Shown here in pieces: positions 62,315-64,000 of a DNA stretch of 64,000 nucleotides. Where the stretch lies: positions 43,021 to 107,020 of the forward strand of contig CANHCQ010000011.1 in NCBI GenBank assembly GCA_947459215.1, in the 5' to 3' direction. This stretch comes from Phycisphaerales bacterium. Lineage in GTDB: Bacteria; Planctomycetota; Phycisphaerae; Phycisphaerales; UBA1924. Each line of letters opens with the position of its first letter. Position 1 is the first letter of the stretch. Below the pieces are notes generated by a model. The model was given only the letters and a program-made list of their open reading frames with translations, had not been told where the DNA came from and did no database searches. A program made the position numbers and the translations under genes.

Positions 62315-62749
62315 ATGAACTTTGTGCAGAGACTATTTGGCTTTGCGCGGAATGGTCCCACGTCGTACTTTGACACAAAGTACGAGTGGTTTCGTCGCGA
62401 ATGGAAACTTGACGCCTACATCGACGCGGGAGCTTTGGCCCCGAACCAGCGATGCATCGCGTTCTGTCAGGCGCTGGGAAAACGGGCCTGTGCTCTCCAT
62501 GGGTGGGACGACAAGCAACTGGATAGCGATCGTCGCGTTGCTGCGAACTGCCTGATCTTGATTGCAGCGGACCATGTGACGAGGCTTGCGAGCGCTGACT
62601 TCGAGTTTTGCGGCTACGTTGCCGCTTCGGTCTTCTCGATGCCGCAAGTTTCGAGTTCGCTTTCGGACCAAGAAGTCGCAGCCGCGGCGGGTGAAGGAAG
62701 TGACCTGCCCCCAGTTTCTGTACCAGGTGCTATGAGAGTCTGGGGGTGA
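62315..62749 (+). CDS. Hypothetical protein cut off by the IS element
   Basis: The ATG at 62315 starts [20 protein letters not shown]. Native sequence ends at about residue 128 (…AAAAGEGS), where the IS end TGACCTGCCCCC begins at 62701. The last 16 or so residues are encoded by the IS terminus before a chance stop. The true 3' part should lie beyond 64000. Family unknown. Confidence 0.6.
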   Translation: MNFVQRLFGFARNGPTSYFDTKYEWFRREWKLDAYIDAGALAPNQRCIAFCQALGKRACALHGWDDKQLDSDRRVAANCLILIAADHVTRLASADFEFCGYVAASVFSMPQVSSSLSDQEVAAAAGEGSDLPPVSVPGAMRVWG

Positions 62750-63617
62750 GGATAGGGGCTGTGGGGAATGACGCTGGCGGGGCCGGAGGGAGGGGCGGAG
62801 CCCCGACCGGAGACACGGCCAGCGTCGCGGCGTACACCGTCGGGGGCAGGTACTTCAGCGACGAGTGCGGGCGACGGTGGTTGTACTCGGAACGCCACTT
62901 GGCGGCCAGCGTCCTGGCGTCGTGCAGACCGTCGAACACCTCCGCGTTGAGCAGCTCATCGCGCAGACGGCCGTGGAAGCTCTCCGCGTAGCCGTTCTCC
63001 CACGGGCTCCCGGGCGTGATGTACAGCATCTCCACGCCCGTGATCGCCGCCAGGCGCGTGATCGCCTTGGCGATGAACTCGCCGCCGTTGTCGCTCCGGA
63101 CGTGCGCCGGAACCCCGCGTGTTCGGAACGCCCCGACGAGCAGGTCCACCACGTCGTCGCTGGTCATGCCGCGATCGACCTCCAGCAGCACGCACTCGCG
63201 CGTGAACTCGTCCACCACGCTCAGCCACTTCAGCGGCCGATCGCGATCGTCGCGATCGTGGATGAAGTCCACGCACCACACATGGTTCCTGTGCTCGGCA
63301 CGACGCCGCGCGATGCCGTTCTCGGAGTGGCCCAGACGCCGTTTCTTGTGCTGCTTTCCGGGCACCCTGAAGCCCTCGCTCTTCCACAGCCGGTGCACCC
63401 GCTTGACGTTCACACGCCAGCCGTCCAACCTGAGCATCCCGCACATCATCCGGTAGCCACGCCGCGGGTGCTGTCGCACCAGCTCGTGCAGACGGCGGAT
63501 GAGCGCCTCGTCGCCGTCCCGCGGGACCGCGGCGTACCGCTGCGTCGATCGCGGCTGGTCGAGCACGCGGCACACCCGACGCTCCGGTTGTTCGAGCGTC
63601 TCCTGCACGTGCTTCAC
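62730..63617 (-). CDS. IS3-family transposase OrfB, DDE integrase
   Basis: 295 residues from a GTG at 63617 with a strong GGAAGGAGG upstream. An HTH_21-like N-terminus ([20 protein letters not shown]) precedes the rve core with the DDE triad: [21 protein letters not shown] and [19 protein letters not shown]3 transposases use circular intermediates. Its stop codon lies inside the sub-terminal inverted repeat. It overlaps orfA by GTGA, suggesting re-initiation rather than the -1 frameshift of many IS3 members. Both frames are intact. Confidence 0.93.
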   Translation of the reverse strand: MKHVQETLEQPERRVCRVLDQPRSTQRYAAVPRDGDEALIRRLHELVRQHPRRGYRMMCGMLRLDGWRVNVKRVHRLWKSEGFRVPGKQHKKRRLGHSENGIARRRAEHRNHVWCVDFIHDRDDRDRPLKWLSVVDEFTRECVLLEVDRGMTSDDVVDLLVGAFRTRGVPAHVRSDNGGEFIAKAITRLAAITGVEMLYITPGSPWENGYAESFHGRLRDELLNAEVFDGLHDARTLAAKWRSEYNHRRPHSSLKYLPPTVYAATLAVSPVGAPPLPPAPPASFPTAPILTPRLS

Positions 63618-63925
63618 GACGCACCTCCTTCCTTCGGGCGTTGATGCTTTCCCAGGTAGGAGTTGGCCTCCTTGAGGATCGCCATGTCCAAGGCCTGATC
63701 GGCCACCAGCCTCTTCAGCCGCGTGTTCTCGATCTCGAGTTCCTTCAGCCGCTTGGCCTCGTCGGCCTTCATCCCGCCGTACTGCTGCCGCCAGCGGGCG
63801 TAGGTTGGCTCGCTCACGCCGAGGTGCTGGACGATCTGCGCCACGGGGCGGCCCGCCGCCAGCATGGCGTCGGCCTCACGCAGCTTCGCCACGATCTGTT
63901 CCGGTGTGTGCCTGGTTCGCTTCAT
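63614..63925 (-). CDS. IS3-family transposase OrfA
   Basis: 103 residues: [20 protein letters not shown] forms the start of an HTH_8-type DNA-binding domain and [15 protein letters not shown] its recognition helix. A leucine-zipper stretch follows ([20 protein letters not shown]). OrfA binds the IS ends and regulates transposition together with OrfB. The ATG at 63925 lies 75 bp from the right end of the element. Confidence 0.93.
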   Translation of the reverse strand: MKRTRHTPEQIVAKLREADAMLAAGRPVAQIVQHLGVSEPTYARWRQQYGGMKADEAKRLKELEIENTRLKRLVADQALDMAILKEANSYLGKHQRPKEGGAS

Positions 63926-64000
63926 CGAGAGTCTCCTGGCCGCGACCGGCGGCTCGCGGGACTCTCATAGTTGCTGGATCAGGATTCGGGGGGCAGGTCA

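Larger units (their letters stand above)
62701..64000. mobile_element. IS3-family insertion sequence, complete 1300 bp
   Basis: The ends are TGACCTGCCCCC (62701-62712) and GGGGGCAGGTCA (63989-64000), perfect 12-bp inverted repeats. Similarity continues inward as CCAG (62723-62726 side) and a perfect CTATGAGAGTC in inverted copies, so the inverted ends span about 40 bp imperfectly. Two overlapping minus-strand frames encode the transposase. The element ends exactly at the window edge, so the target duplication cannot be checked. Confidence 0.92.

Overview
The window is high-GC bacterial DNA, most like a planctomycete of the Phycisphaerae type. The signs are a chlamydia/planctomycete-type histone H1-like (Hc1) protein, a prepilin-like protein with the DG ending common in planctomycetes, a PEP-CTERM-like exported protein, a dockerin-tailed multidomain cytochrome, a CHASE2 Ser/Thr kinase, lipid A genes (ompH-lpxD-lpxC), and very many dispersed palindromic repeats. 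This assignment rests on gene content only; there is no rRNA or tRNA gene to confirm it.

1-14 kb: a truncated SRPBCC gene and a Tat-exported metallophosphoesterase diverge across two tandem TetR-type operators. Then come a PAS-LuxR regulator, a membrane-anchored MsrB-MsrA fusion, a SOUL heme-binding protein divergent from an AhpD/CMD-like protein across another palindromic operator, a serine beta-lactamase-like hydrolase, divergent manA and glgP, and a lipoprotein coupled to a CHASE2 kinase. 14-24 kb: a PEP-CTERM-like gene broken by a 16-bp tandem duplication, a nitroreductase, an AbgT transporter, a prepilin-like gene without an ordinary start codon, two exported proteins of lower GC, a tRNA-dihydrouridine synthase carrying a repeat-derived insertion, and a large coiled-coil membrane protein.

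24-40 kb: a repeat nest, a beta-propeller/di-heme cytochrome/dockerin protein, a coiled-coil protein, a CPBP protease, the ompH-lpxD-lpxC envelope cluster, PilZ, a WaaE-like glycosyltransferase, a small Hc1 histone coupled to a FabZ-like dehydratase, an OppF-like ATPase, a second metallophosphoesterase and a HTH-membrane protein. 40-49.5 kb: a two-domain ABC permease, an intradiol dioxygenase-like protein, a ydaO-type c-di-AMP riboswitch in front of a KimA-like potassium transporter, a DinB protein, an orphan retron-type reverse transcriptase with a structured candidate msr-msd region, and a TPP riboswitch in front of thiC.

49.5-64 kb: an overlapping ABC-type ATPase/TOPRIM-like (DUF4276) pair that looks like a defence module, an amidohydrolase between two direct copies of a MITE-like element, a VOC protein together with a decayed duplicate fragment of it, lipoproteins, a dehydrogenase lacking the usual catalytic-zinc residues, ilvE, a lower-GC island of unknown genes, and a complete 1300-bp IS3-type element (62701-64000) that cuts off the last unknown gene.

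The strongest unexplained signal is the set of palindromic repeat families. Several have inserted inside conserved genes (dus, lpxC, thiC and a lipoprotein signal peptide) while keeping the reading frame open. Others flank genes as direct repeats. The best candidate biological systems are the reverse transcriptase with its upstream structured RNA and the ATPase/TOPRIM pair.
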